64,000 bases of DNA from Pyrrhosoma nymphula (taxonomy: Eukaryota; Arthropoda; Insecta; Odonata; Coenagrionidae), in the NCBI GenBank assembly GCA_963573305.1, contig OY754332.1, positions 140,609,977-140,673,976 of the forward strand, in the 5' to 3' direction. The position numbers and the translations under genes are program-made. Shown here in pieces: positions 48,481 to 61,260 of this stretch. Each line of letters begins with the position of its first letter. Position 1 is the stretch's first letter. The notes under the pieces are model-generated. The model did no database searches. It was not told the origin of the DNA and saw nothing but the letters and a program-made list of their open reading frames with translations.

Positions 48481-49375
48481 TCACCCAGGAAGGGGTAGTT
48501 TTTAGGCAGTCGGTCCGTGGGTCCACCACGCAGGGTACGCCACTCCCCCCGGCCTCAAGCCTGCGCTTATTATCAGGGTTAGCGGAGTTAGCTCAGGAGT
48601 AGAAAGGAAAAAAGGAAAGGGAAGAAAGGTGAAGGGAAAGGAAAGCACTCTACACTAAAGTCATGAATAGGGTAGGAGGCTGACGAGCGGTGAAACAAAA
48701 CATTTTTTCTTGGGTGTTGGCTACGAAGAACCCTATGAATGAGGAAACGGCAGAGTCACAACCGGTCGTCCAGAGCCCGGTCCACCCGATTGTAGTTCGT
48801 AGGCAATGGATTTATGTGTACTCCATGCAGGGAACCACCCCTTCCCCCGGTAAAAAGCGCTAGCTTATGGCCGAGGAAAATAAGGGGCTGCGAGGATAGG
48901 AAGGAGAAAAGGATAGGAAAACAGTGTAGGGAAAGGGGAGCACTCGATCCCAGAGTCATGAATAGGGTAAGGGACTGACGAGAGGCGAAACAACACATTT
49001 TTTCTCTGGCGTTCGCTACGATGAATCCTATGGAAGAGGAAACATCAGAGTCGCGACTGGTCGTCCAGGGCCTGTCCCGCCAGCTGGTTCGTGGGCAGTG
49101 GATTTGTGGGCCCACTACGCGGGAACGCCACCTCTCCTCGGCCTGAAACTCTCGCTTATGGCCAGAGTGAAAAGTGACTACAACTGACTTCACTGAAAAC
49201 AGAGTCGGCGGGGTGTAGGAAGGAATAATGGAGACGGAAAAAAGGGTAGGGAAAAGGAAGCGTTCGACCCTAGGGTCAAATAAGACCAAGGGGTATAAAA
49301 CGAACGGCGAAAAAAGGCATTTATTCTAGGAATGTAGTTCGTAGGCAGTAGATTCACGGCATTATTATATTCTTA
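48481..49375. repeat. Tandem repeat array, units of about 295-320 bp
   Basis: Two full units flanked by partial ones. Anchor TCATGAATAGGGTA begins at 48,661 and 48,956, with a degraded third at 49,276. Each unit carries, in order, a GCACTC/GCGTTC box, GACTGACGAG/GGCTGACGAG, CGAAACAAMACATTTTTTCT, GTCGTCCAG, TTCGTRGGCARTGGATT, a CTTATGGCC box and a polypurine stretch. Divergence is clear, so the array is old. The 177-codon minus-strand open frame across it (48,756-49,289) follows from the repeat composition and is not called a gene. Confidence 0.8.
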
Positions 49376-52300
49376 CCACTACTACAATCTAATTTCGCCG
49401 TTATACAACTTTTGTCAGCACACGTTGAACGCTTAGTACGTACTTCCATGGGTACGCGTACCATAGGCAGGTAAAGCTGAGGTAGATATATTCTGAGCAT
49501 GGCGATAGGGAATAATTATCTCGAATATTCTAGAAGATAATAAGCATTAACGCTGATGTGAGAACGGAAGGTTTGCGCGTTAATTCTTGGATCTGGTTTC
49601 AAATCCCAGCGTAGGCAGATGATTGTGGCACTGTGAACTTTTTTGTCTTGTGAACTGAACATTTTTAGTCTTCAACGTGGGAAGGCTGCATTGGTTTAAC
49701 TGGTTTGAAATCCCAACGTCATAGCAAAGACAAATGGCAATATAACTCTCACCAATTCTACTGGAAAGATAATATCACATAGAAACAGATGTTTTTATTT
49801 TGTATGGTCCGCTTGTTGTCATTTCCTCCGTAACACTTTTACTTGGTATAGAGTCAGGGTCTATCTGTCAAGGTAACCAGATTCTTTAAACTGATAATGA
49901 ATTTTTATTGCATTATGCATCCATAATTATCGTCATTTTCTATTACATTTCAATTAAATATCTTTCATCGATTAGTATTTTGGGCCATCTGATTATTATG
50001 CAGATTTTTGCGTTATTTCTGAAATGCCAAATTTTAACATGAATTTACTTGTAAATGGTATCCAACTCCGATTACTTTGTCTCAAATTAACAAATAAGAA
50101 TTTTATCTTCATTTCATAAATGAAAAAGTTTCTTCGCCTAAGCTTTATGACGGATTATCTTAAAAAAGACTGAATCAGTCCTAACTTTTTGGAATTGTTG
50201 CAATATAATAAAACCACTAGATTATTTTGTAACCACATTGTGTGTTACCAGTCAAGGTTTCAGTTTGGTTTTATTAACTCCAAGCATTCGTCTCTAGCAT
50301 ATTTATATGATCATCTGGATCGAATATCGAGCGTAGGTGATTTTGGGGATATTTTCTAGGTATTCATATACTGCAGTGGCCCATTAAAATGATAATGCAA
50401 TTCATAATTTGATATTTGACGATTTAGTAGGTGCTTATGTGGATTTGAGCCTTAAATGCTATTGATGTGGTCTTAAACCTCCTGCCTAATGAATCACATG
50501 TTAGCTAAAAAGTTGAAAACATCCTACTATTAGAGAACAGATAAAGAATAATAAAACAGAAGTAAGTGGATATATATTTCCATGGAATGATTTTCATCCT
50601 GATTTGATTTGAAGGTTATGGCTCATTTAAAGCCACAGCCGTATTTACGCAAATCAAAGAAATTATTAGCAATTTATATTTTGACAGTAACTTAGCTCCT
50701 TTCGTTGTCATGGAATCTAGCGGTGAGGCATGCAATTTTTTTAATGTATTTTCTTTTTTTTTAATTAGCGTCACACTCATTAATGGAAATATGCAATCCA
50801 ACGGTTCATCGATTGATATATGCCATTCAAATGCTCTTAGGGATTATTAAATATGAAATTCGCAAAAGCATGCCTCTCGGCATTTTTTAAAGGCTCCTAT
50901 TTTATTTCTTTATTCAACTGATTATCCAGAATTTATATCATAACTGGACCTACTTCTCAGAATCCGGTGGTATTCCCGGAAAATGCTTATAATTAAGCTC
51001 ATCAACGATGGCCTTTGATAAATTTATTTTTATCACTGTCACTTGAGGTTGGTTCTGTTAAATGCTGTACATGATGACGAAGGAAAATGTATTGGACCAA
51101 AATTTGCATGAATAATATGTTAAATTCTCCATCCCTATCTGACATTATGGAGAATAGTTTACATGATGTGCTTCTGAAGCAGCTCAATTGATTGAAGCAA
51201 AAACTTTGCTTAAACCACTGAACGAGTAAGTAAATAAAGATTCAACTTCATATGTGAAATCTGAATGAATCATGTAAATTGGTAAATATTTAAGATTCGG
51301 CAAATGTAAAGCATTATATGTGTGGATACCACTTATCAATTTTGCGAATTTTTGAAAGCTAGTTTTATTATATTTTGTCGAACGTTAGTTGGAATAACTA
51401 CTCACATACTCTTTGAAAATGTATAATTCATGCCATATGAAATTCCTAATTATCTTTTTTTACTTTCTTCCAGGTACGTTGGGATTTGTCATTCTTTGAA
51501 CTGCTCTTGTATGTCTGGAATAGGTAAGATCTGCCTGTCATGGGTAAAGCAACATTTCTTTAGCATTTGATAACTTTTTCAAGTCCCTATGGTTTTTATT
51601 AAAATGGAACCAAGTATGATAATATTTGAAATTTTTATTGTTTTACGCATGGTGAACTCTGGGTAAATCTACGTCAAATCAACCATATATTTCACGTTGT
51701 GAAGCTGATTCAGAACTTAAAATTTCTTTAAATTTGGCATACATAAATTGCTCATAATAATATTCAAAAATATTTTTCATAAAATGTCGCTTATTCATTC
51801 TTGAGTTTCGGGCCGTTAAAATAATAAAAAACTTCAAATGCCACGTGCAAAGCTTCGTATGAAGAACAGTATCTTCCATATTTATTAGGATAGCACATTT
51901 ATAGAGGTTTCATCGTAAATATTTTATATATATATAATATAAAAATCAAAATTAATACATAAGGCTCTAATGTTAACATTTTTAAATATTGCTTAGAAAA
52001 TAATTAGTAATGAAAAATTTCAAAATGAGTGTTTATTATACTTTGATGCAACATTTATTTTAGATCTATCCATTATCTAGATTTTTTGAAAGTTTTAACT
52101 TATGACCACCACGCAATCAACATAAAGTAAATAACATACGATATCATATCTTTGCAATATCTGCTTTATTTTACCTGCTTGCTCTTTATATTGTTCTTAT
52201 GTCCTCTGTATTATTTGTTCTTCTTTAGGTTTTATTCACAATGGATTTAAATGCACCATTTTTATCCTTTATTTTTTATTCACTATGCATTCCAATGAAT

Positions 52301-53397
52301 TTCATTCACATTAATACAATGTAATGGTATGATAAGAGTTAGCAGAAAGTAGTACAGTAGAGTCAGCAGCCATTTTCATATCGTGCATGCTACTAGAAGC
52401 TTTTTTCAGCGTTGTCTCTTTGTGTCATTGGATGGGGTGTCCTTTTGCTACGAAGTGGGGGCAGAGAGGACAATAATACTAGATTGAGTTATTGGGAGTT
52501 GTTTCACTAGCAACAAATGCTAAAATTTTCATAATTGTGTGGTTAACGGTCTTTAGTATGTTTAGTGTTCATACTGAAGGTTTCTGAAGAAATTAGCTTA
52601 GAGTTGTACTCAATGGCCTCACTATGGGCTAGTTAACTAGATGTCTCACCTGTGAGCCAGTATTTCCTACTGGTTTCAACCTACTATCATAACCATTTCA
52701 AAATGTTACTTTTCCATAGGGAGTGAACTTTACTTTAAGGAGAGCATGAAATATCTCAGTGCCTGTATTTATCCATTGATTGAATAACCGATTTAAAAAT
52801 CAGCTCCTATTAGTGCATAATTCTCTAAAAAAACTGTTTTTTGACTGAATTGAAAATAACTAGTTTTAATAATAGTTAATAATATCTTTTACGATTAGAA
52901 AATAACAGTTTTTAGAAAATAACAGTTAATAATATCTTTTACGATTTTCTAAAAGGCTAATATTGATAAAAGACTAGTTTTTTAAATGTAGGGTCTCTAA
53001 TACTATGGCACAATATTGTAATGTTCTTTAAGTATGTAGACATAAACATATACATACATATTTACATAAAGGATTGCTGCGTGCCTTTATTAATGCAATA
53101 TTCTCAATAAACCTGGCTTAAAAACGTTTAAGGAAAATAAAAATCCTTCTTTTAATGAGTCACCAATCCCTCAAGCATGGTGGCAGCTGACAGTCCAAGC
53201 TGTCAAAAATCAATCAAGAAAATCCTCCCTGAAACTTCAGAATATGAAAATAGTTTTGATTCATTCATCTTAACTTCCTTTTTCTGCCTTAGGAATCACA
53301 GCTCCTAAACAATGAAGTGCTAGAAGACTACAAAAAATTATTGTGGTCTTTAAGAAACTACTATCATTAGCAATCGAGGTAACTTCAGATAGTATTT
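49376..53397. other. Intergenic DNA, weak retroelement traces
   Basis: Two B-box-like phrases (GGTTTCAAATCCCAGC at about 49,598 and GGTTTGAAATCCCAAC at about 49,703) may be SINE relics. A duplicated segment (AGTTAATAATATCTTTTACGATT, about 52,876 and 52,925) is noted. Otherwise AT-rich with no gene seen apart from the possible RT trace at 50,170-50,400. Confidence 0.35.
50170..50400 (+). pseudogene. Possible decayed LINE reverse-transcriptase fragment
   Basis: One frame reads NHIVCYQSRFQFGFINSKHS, then SLAYLYDHLDRIS and GDFGDIF. The QFGF...S-x-SLA spacing and the following G-x-F position resemble the jockey/CR1 RT stretch before the first catalytic Asp, but the Asp block itself is not readable. 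Only weak support. Confidence 0.3.
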
Positions 53398-53506
53398 ATT
53401 CAACTGTTTGACTAACACGACCGATCCAGGTTTCCACTGATAACCGTAATTTTTAAGGCTATCCAGTGAAACCTGGATCGGTTATGTCAATAAAACAGTG
53501 TGGATT
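53398..53506. repeat. Long imperfect hairpin (foldback), about 109 bp
   Basis: The core arms ACCGATCCAGGTTTCCACTG and CAGTGAAACCTGGATCGGT are complementary apart from one missing base, flanking about 24 bases of loop. The similarity extends outward (ACTGTTTGACTAACAC against ATGTCAATAAAACAGT) to about 40 bases per arm. It sits just upstream of the unnamed-family pseudogene. It could be a small foldback MITE or the terminal repeat of that element. Confidence 0.75.
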
Positions 53507-53589
53507 AATAGTATTTTATTTTTTTCCTTTCTTTAACTATGAAACATTTCCAAAAGTTCAGGCCTGAAATTATTTCTCAATTAAAAATC

Positions 53590-55466
53590 GTTTGAAACAG
53601 AAAAAATGAGTTGAAGCGAGATGTTTCAAACCCACTGAAATATTTCATTGCAAAAATTTAAAGATTAGTCCAGTATTGATAGAAAAAGTCACTGCCGATG
53701 CTGATGAAAACGTATTTCTCAATTTTAAAGACAATTGAAAATCACATAATATAAAATTGTTAAAATGCAAAATTAAGAGTATTGCAAAGAAGTTGTGTAG
53801 CTAGAAAAGTGAAAAAAAATTCGAAGTTACCAAGTTCATGGTCTAAAAAGGCAAAACCCTTATTGAAGAATAAAAACTTTATTTTCTTCTGACCCAAAAC
53901 CTGGAAAAATATCATAAATCCAAAGAGTAAGCGCAGGGCAGGAATTTTATGAATGTGATGAAATAAGTCGTCAAATGTTCGGTAAAATAGATTTTGACTC
54001 CTTAAAAAAAGATGACGGAAATGAGCATGTACAAAAAATTAGCAGTTTTCGTGAAGTAGTTGCCCTTTTCAAAGAGTGGTTTCTAAATAGAAAAATGGAG
54101 CCCACGTTCTGTGAACTTCGGCCGAAGCACTGTGTTCTTGTCGGTGCGACTGGCACTCGTGTTATCTGTGTTTATTTTATCGATTAAAATGCAAAGCTAA
54201 TCCCAGTGCCAACTTCTTGAATTGACTGATGATGGTGATTAGCCTATAAAATCCTATTAACACATTCTTTCATGCGCAATTTTGAGCAACCCATTCGTCC
54301 GAGCCATTTTTGTGGCTGTGCCATAAAGGATTTGAAGAACTCAGAAAACTATTATAGTGATTTTTTTGTATTTTAGCCGAAGCAGCATTAAAAATTTAGC
54401 ACAAAGTAGTGGATGTAAGTGGAAAAGGACGGTTCTTGAGACCTTTTACTAACATGCCCAAGAGTTTCTAGATGCATTTTTTGGCGTTTAATTCACTTCT
54501 CATTCATAGCCACCAGCAGTCGTCATATTTACGTTAACTTAAAGACCTTTTGAAAGTAAATCAATATGCTGTTATTTACGCTATGCTGAGAATTATTCTT
54601 TTCTATGGCAAGATGCTACCCAGGGATTCCACTGTAATAACACTTGCGCAATAGTGTATCCTTTTGTTTCCCACTATTTAGAAAAAAATAGCAAAGGATA
54701 GAGAATACGTAATTATTATTATTTGAATGTCTTCTCTATGATATTATAGCTGTGCACCTGTTTCAGTGTTTACTGATAAACTTATGATGGCAAAATTCCC
54801 AAAAAAGCATAAAACTTGAATTAAATTCGCAGCAGCATTACAGAATAAAATCTAAACTATATGAAACAGACTTTGTGTCCATGTCCATATGTCATCATGA
54901 AACAGACTTTGAAATCAAAGCAGAAAGGCGCTTATTTACCGCTTCCCATCGCAAAAATACATAAAATATTGCTTAGGGCGCAGTGAAGCGTTTAGTAGAA
55001 TCAGGCAAGTCTTCCCATGGTATTTAACGGCCAAATTCTGACCCTATGCCAACTATATCTGAGCAAATCTGCATAACTCTTCCGTATGTGCAGGCTTTGA
55101 AAAAGTTGAAAGTTTTATGAAGAGTAAAATGTTCTACTGAAGAGCCGTGTATCCTCCGCTGTGACAATAGTTGGAACCCAGAAGCTACGTATTTTTATTT
55201 CTGTTAGTCATGAAAGGTTGTGTGCTCAGAATTTCTCACTTAATCTTCAATTTAGCGAGTATATGCTACAAGCTAACGCAATAAATGATGAAGACTTGGA
55301 GAGCATAGTTGGTTTTGTGATACATAGGTACTTGTCACATTGGTGGCTGGTGTGTTTTCTAAGGGTTAATTTCAACACAAAAAGGGTATATAAGCTTCCT
55401 AGAGCGTCATGGGCCTTGTACATCACTCACGTGAAAAATTACAAAAAAGTGGGTACAAAAATGTGA
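53590..55466 (+). pseudogene. Decayed member of a repetitive arthropod protein family, DDE-like layout
   Basis: Recognisable blocks occur over shifting frames. EFYECDEISRQMFGKIDFDS (53,942-54,001) leads to DDGNEHVQKISSFREVVALF, FCELRPKHCVLVGATGTRVICV and NAKLIPVP (to about 54,210). FEELRKLL is near 54,340, then EEFLDAFF-like and QQSSYLR. YAENYSFLWQDATQGFHCNN with IVYPFVSHYLEKNSKG spans about 54,580-54,695. SESIVGFV-type and HWWLVCFLRVN blocks end near 55,370. I know this block order from uncharacterised, multi-copy arthropod proteins, where the AENYSF...QGFHWN, SDG..SQYKN and GKGPCDG blocks suggest a DDE-type catalytic fold (inference). The central SDG region is not readable here and many stops are present, so the copy is dead. 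Confidence 0.65.
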
Positions 55467-56152
55467 CGCATTAATGAAAGTTGACCCCAAAAGAGTAATG
55501 AGTAACTCTCTTGCTGAGCTTGATACTGTGAAAGAAAATAAAATGATATTAACTGAATAGTTGAGTACCGGAGCAAAGTTAGAATCGTATTGATTTTAAT
55601 GTAAGTTTATAAAGCTACTTAATATAAATTAGAAGTCCAATGGATTAATTTTTCATCAACAAGAAAAACAATGACCAAACTGGTAAACTTTCAAATAATC
55701 TTCTATAGCAGCCAATCTAATATAGCTCAGGTTTGGGCAATGGAAGATACAAATTATAATTCAATTTGCTCCTGGATATTATTTTCTAAACAATGGCATT
55801 CACAGGATTGACATGATCTCCCATTAAATGTGGTTTATATTGACCGCATGGTGGTCTAAAGTTAAATATGTTTGAAAAACTCGATATAAATAACATTAAT
55901 TTTTATCAAAATTAGGAAAATCCCTCATTTTGAAAATTTAATATGAAATTATTTTATCTACATTATTAAAAGTTTTCATTGGCATTTTGTTTCATTTTTT
56001 TATTAATTAGGCCCATTAAAAGATATAATATATACGCATAAAACCCATACCAATAAGAATCCTATATCTATAAACATAATTATTGTAATAACAGAATACA
56101 TTTAAAATAGGCTCTTCGAGTGGAATTTGCAGCATTTTTTATTAAATGGCCC
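55467..56152. other. AT-rich spacer, nothing recognised
   Basis: No open frame of note, repeat or regulatory motif was identified. Confidence 0.5.
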
Positions 56153-58400
56153 TCAGAATCGTAACTCAAGAATGAATGAGCAGAAAACACAGAGAAAAAA
56201 TGTTGTATGTAAAATATCATCAATCCCAAATAGGTTTGCTGCAGCTCTGCACTCCACTCTCCTTTCCCTCATCCGTTTCAATCGTCCATAATTATTCACT
56301 CTGATGCCCTTCATAACTTGCTTGATTTGTTCCATTTCACGTCTTTCTCTATTATGCTTTCCATTTATTTCTCCTTCCTATTGTTTTCAATAGGATGTTA
56401 TGCCGCAAATGTGCCCAATCATTTTGTCTCTCCTTCTTTGCAGAGTTCTCACTGTATTTCTTTTCTGTTAAACTCTTCGTATGACTTCCTTGTTTTTGAC
56501 TCTCTACGCCCATTTGACCATCACTCTTCGGTAACTCAACATTTCTATTGCTTTCATATTTTTTCATTCATATTTTTCGCCTATACTTCACTCCAATATA
56601 AGAACCTTGAATATAGAATACTATTATATATTGTAACTATATTCATGATAAAAACATGCCCCAATTATATGTCTTAGACAAATTCTTCTTTACGTCGACG
56701 CTTGTGCTGCAAGCTGTCATAAGGCTCCTGGTAGAATGCCTTCTTTGTGGGAACTATTTCGATAGTAATCACTTTCTCGCTTCTATCATCACTGGAGATC
56801 CTGTTTCCCAAAACGCAAAATTCGTTCACTTGCACAGGATTTTGCTGTCCAATTACTGCAGTGATTTTGTCTCCTTTATTTCTTCCAGAAACTATAACCT
56901 TGGTTTTCTTAGCATTAATATTCATGTGGTATTTTATCATGGATTTTTCCACACAGTTTAACATTCTAGTCAGATCTTTTTTCTCCTCTGCAAGAACGGT
57001 TGTGCCATCAGCAAATTGTTGCATACTGATTTTTTCTTCCTGCACTTGCACTCTTGCTTTTAATTTATTATTTATTTCATTTATGGACTCTTCAATGTGT
57101 ACATTGAGGATCATGGGCAGCCAAGCGCATTCTAGTCGTACCCCTTCCCCACTCTACTTCCTTCGCATTGTCACCACTTTTTATTCGTCAGCATTTCTCC
57201 ATGCATCTGCATACTGCTCTTCTGTCACTAAATAACTCTAATTCTGTACCAATCTGTAATGTCAAATATTTTCGCTAGGTTAATGAAACAAATATAAGTA
57301 GGCTGGTCCTTTTGAGTCCTCTTCTTTATGATAAGTCCCCGCTATAAAATAGCGTCTCTTATTTCCCTTCTTTTCCTGAAACGGTCATCAACCAGAACTT
57401 GGTCTTCATCCAGGAATTTTTCCATCTTCTGTTCTTTCATCCTGTGAATAATTTTGGTCGGTGTTCTTAATACATGATCTACAAGGTTAATATTTCTGGA
57501 GTAACTGCATCTCTTGGTCCCATTTTGCTTCAGGGTAGGGATGGTTTATTCCTTTCTAACGTGCGTAGGCATTTTCCCAGCTGCATAAATGTCACCTATT
57601 AATCTGTTTAGCTTATTTGGGGTTCAATCCTTCATACGTGAGGAACTTCAAAGAAATTTCATGAAGCCAATGACTTTTCTTGCGTTCTTTACTGGAGAAT
57701 CAAACTATGATTACCGTATTCAGTACTTCTTTTTATCTTCATCCAGTGTCACATCCTCCTGTACCCTGTTTTCCAATGCTGCTGTTAATTGCTGTTAATG
57801 TTTGCTGAAAATCTTTTCACCTCTTTGATTTTCCTTCAGTTTTAATGAGAAATTCTTTCCCGTCGTACTGAATTGTATAATATTTGATTGGAGGTTTTTA
57901 AGTAACTTCTAACAGTTCTCTAAGCAGCTTCAACCTTTTCCTGGGACAACTTGCTATCCACTTCTTTGCATACATATTCATCTTTTCTGACCTTTCTTGG
58001 TTGCCAACCGAACGAAATATTTATTGTTTTGTACTCCTGCTGAATTTCTCCTCTTTTCAGGTTTTGGTAGAATCTTCTTTTAGTCTATTTAGTCCACCAC
58101 TTTGTATGTAATGAATGACTTCCGATCCTTGGTTTTTCATTCCTGCATTATCTTCTTCTGCATTTGGAATTAATTTTTTGTTCTCTTGCCATCTTTCTTC
58201 CATTGACATTGTATTATTTCCACCCTCTTCAGCTTTTCTTCAGAACTTTGATAGGCCAATCTATGTTCTGTTTCCTTCAGTTTTTTTCCACCAGTCGTTG
58301 ATCTTTTTAATTTTTTTAAACTTCCTCTGTTATCAGTCACATCATGACCAAATTTTGGTGACGTTATCCGCATCAGGATAGCACTTGCCCCACTTGATTT
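56153..58400 (-). pseudogene. Non-LTR retrotransposon ORF2 relic (RTE-like or related clade)
   Basis: Reading right to left: an ill-defined upstream portion (58,400-57,620), then RT blocks GDIYAAGKMPTHVRKE (about 57,560), LVDHVLRTPTKIIHRMKEQK (57,430-57,490), DDRFRKRREIRDAIL, and YICFINLAKIFDITDWYRI (about 57,240-57,300). PMILNVHIEESINEINNKL follows, then the active-site box FADG at 57,004-57,015, where the last Asp of FADD is Gly. After it come NAKKTKVIVSGRNKG and VNEFCVLGNRISSDDRSEK. The C-terminal region continues with WAHLRHNILLKTI (about 56,375-56,415) and QVMKGIRVNNYGRLKRM, RRVECRAAANL (56,230-56,320). This is a different LINE group from the PHD-type copies. Stops and frameshifts make it inactive; plus-strand open frames here are antisense shadows. 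Confidence 0.7.
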
Positions 58401-60699
58401 ATAAATGTCTGTTTCCCTAATATATATTCACTTTGGAATCTTCTGTCTACTGGTATTTTCCACACGTATAATCTTCCATGACAATGCCATTTTGTACGCA
58501 GTTATTCCCTCACTACTATCTTTCCATTTTCCCATTTTTATTTTACAGCCTTCCCTTCTTGTCCTTCCTTTACAACCACCTTCGAGTTTTCGAGAATTAT
58601 TAAGGTTTTAATCCCCTTTCATTCCATTAATTCCCTATCGCTTCTTCTATTCCGGCTTGTATATTTTATATTTCCTTATTTTTGTAATTGGGCATGTATA
58701 CTGCACCACCGCTACTATTCCTTGGTTCTATATAAGCACCTTCATTTCCATTCGTAAATCCAGAGAGGATGATAATCCGGTAGCTTCCGCTCCATAGGCC
58801 CCCTTCAGCTGCCGCTTCCTCTGGGTTTCTGGATGCTTATTGTTCAGTGCCAGCTGTTTCCGCGTCATGGCATCCAACTAGATATTTTTTAGTATTTCTA
58901 AACCTTCATACCCAAGAACGGCCACTTCATATTCGTTGAGCAAACCCGTTTACTTTGCGGGAAACTTCAATGTCTAGAGGTTGACCTTATCATCCGCATC
59001 TCGGTGAACTCATTTGCTAGCGTCAAGCTATTCTCAAGTTTGCGAGCTATAATGAGTGATTTTAATTTGTCAAATTCCAAGAACACCTAAAATGTTCAGG
59101 TAGAAAAAATGGTTGATTTGGCGTGAAATGACCCCTCTGTGCCTTGACCCACTCTTGCTCTAGCATTAGTAGACCGGAGTGTATTATCCATTCACACCAT
59201 AATGGTACACATTAGTATTACTCCCTCTTGCTGTTAAAATATATGAATCAAGGCTATTTAAAATCTCGCACTTGTGATGAATTCAAGATATTATGCTTAG
59301 ATCTATTCGCGCGCATGGCTGCATCAAAAGGCCGTTACACTCCAGGGTCCCTTGGTCCCCTAGTTTCATGCGGAAAGCACTTAAAATGTAGAACTCTGTA
59401 CGTCTGATGGGACGCCCAAATCGCTAGGAAAGAAGTAATTACGACCTCTTCCACCCGTACACCGTTCTCCAGTTAACTAATACCAATATGCCCACGAACA
59501 TTCAGTGGCGCAAACGCCTTCAGTTACCAGTCACCTCCCCCTAATAACCAGCCTAATTTCCAAGTTCCCGTTTCCCTTTTTCAGAAAAGTTGATCATTTA
59601 AATTAACCTCCAGTATGTTGTTTTTCCCGCTTCCTCTTATATATTTCCCTATGTTCACCTTCTCCATCTTTCATCCCTAACCGCTGCATACCCAAACTAC
59701 CCCAACCATTATGCTGAGCATGGCTTAATAGCAACTAATTACTGTGAAGTGAACCACTCTTGCAAATGACGCGGTGGAATTGCAGCCGGTCAAGCTGCTG
59801 TGAGATACGATGAAAACATTACGATGGTTATTCATTTAGCTTCATCTACTACTACGTATTTCCCGCTACTTGCCACAAGGGTCTTAAAAGCAATGGGTCT
59901 TAGGCATAAAATGGCTGATTACAGGGAAGAAAATAGGATAAGGGAAGGGAAGTAAATTGAGATGTGTTACGATGTATAATTGTTGCAATACAGTTTTTGA
60001 AATCGCTAATGCGGAAGACAGAATTTTTTACTTTATCAGTTTACCTTAGAATTTATCTTTCTTTGTCATCATCGTCTGTCCTACAGAATTTATTAGAGAG
60101 GTTCCACCGGTACTTTGTACATATAACAATTTGAGCATGTAACGTATCCGCCATGATACTTGGCTAATTAGTCGTATTTTTCCCTTGTCCTGTTACTCCG
60201 TCGGTTTTGCTTCTTCGAGTTCTTAGCATCGATATACATTTTTGCGATATATGCTTCCTGTGAAGTTTACAGCCATATCTATAAAAATGTTTATCTTTCA
60301 TTTAAGTAGAATTGAACCTTTTTATAGCATTTTAAGTAATCTAACTGAGCTAAATCCTATGCCGTAGATGATGTTGGCTAGTGAACAGAGGCTTAGTATA
60401 AATCCGTAAAACTTGCCTAAAAAGAAAGGCATTTGCGGTTGCCTTACTCGCTCCTAGTATTGCTTTCCAATAGTACACTTAGTTTGAGACCAAAGGTACA
60501 GTTGACAATTATATAAAGCTCCATTTAATATTCAACCCAAAAGCTTATGCATTTTAATCAATTGAGAATGCCTTCCATTGTATTACCATGAAGATGACTT
60601 GTGCATCATTTTTCAGGTGAAATAATGTTAAACAATGATACAAAATATTTATTACATTTGTTTTTTTTTCTGACATACGGAGGAGAAGGCATGAGCCAT
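58401..60699. other. Intergenic DNA, no gene seen
   Basis: Pyrimidine-rich sequence up to about 58,780 may be the upstream part of the minus-strand LINE relic, but no endonuclease motif is readable. No other feature was recognised. Confidence 0.4.
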
Positions 60700-61050
60700 G
60701 GGAAGGCTTGCGCTTAAATGTCACTTCGACCTCTGATCTTCTCACCTTCTTTGGGTGCCATTCACCTACGTAGACCTCGCTAGTACGCGGCGTCCCTTGG
60801 ACGATCCCTTGGACTCGACGATCACGTGATTGATTTCGCCGCTGAGGCCAGATCTTCACTCCACCCGTCCCAACCCAATTTCACTCGTCAGAGGGCAACA
60901 GCGTCCTAAATTGCAAGCGGGTTGTGTGCCGTCGGGAATCTTAATTCGAGGAGTGAACCGGAAATCACTGGGAACTATTCGGGCACAAACCACATTGGAC
61001 GTGCAGACGCGGTAAATATGTGGTGTATTTACGCTGAAGAGGGGATTGGG
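60700..61050. other. CpG- and GC-rich block, unassigned
   Basis: A locally GC-rich stretch with a TCACGTGA E-box palindrome near 60,822 and several CG dinucleotides. Both strands are open for 60-100 codons, which I attribute to composition. It could be a promoter or exon of a host gene, without further support. Confidence 0.25.
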
Positions 61051-61260
61051 TTGGTGTGGTGAATAAAGTAATAGCTTCCTATTCAAAGGCCTCGGGTTCA
61101 AACCCCGGCAGTGGTTGGGATGTGGAATCTCAATCTTTAATTATGTATTTTGTTGGGATCACCTCAGGTGCAGCCCTCCGTCCATCGGATGGGCTTTTAA
61201 GCCAAAGACCCCTGTGCTCCTCTCTCAAAGAAAATGGTGATATTGGCATCGGATTTTCCT
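61051..61260 (+). mobile_element. tRNA-derived SINE-like sequence
   Basis: GGTTGGTGTGGTGAATAAAG (A-box-like) precedes a strong B box, GGGTTCAAACCCCGGC, at 61,088-61,103. A TGGGATGTGGAATCTC body and CCGTCCATCGGATGGGCTTTTAAG (about 61,180-61,203) follow. No cloverleaf can be drawn, so it is a tRNA-derived SINE rather than a tRNA gene. Limits are approximate. Confidence 0.55.

Noticed and set aside
48756..49289. 177-codon minus-strand open frame
   Set aside because: It lies across the tandem array and its length follows from the repeated, stop-poor composition; no domain is recognisable.
48481..49375. CRISPR-like array
   Set aside because: Units of about 300 bp with no short repeat/spacer structure, in eukaryotic DNA.
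56747..57235. 162-codon plus-strand open frame
   Set aside because: It is antisense to the LINE reverse-transcriptase relic, whose blocks are clear on the minus strand.
61088..61103. Possible tRNA gene at the B box
   Set aside because: A strong B box is present, but no acceptor stem or cloverleaf can be drawn; fits a tRNA-derived SINE.
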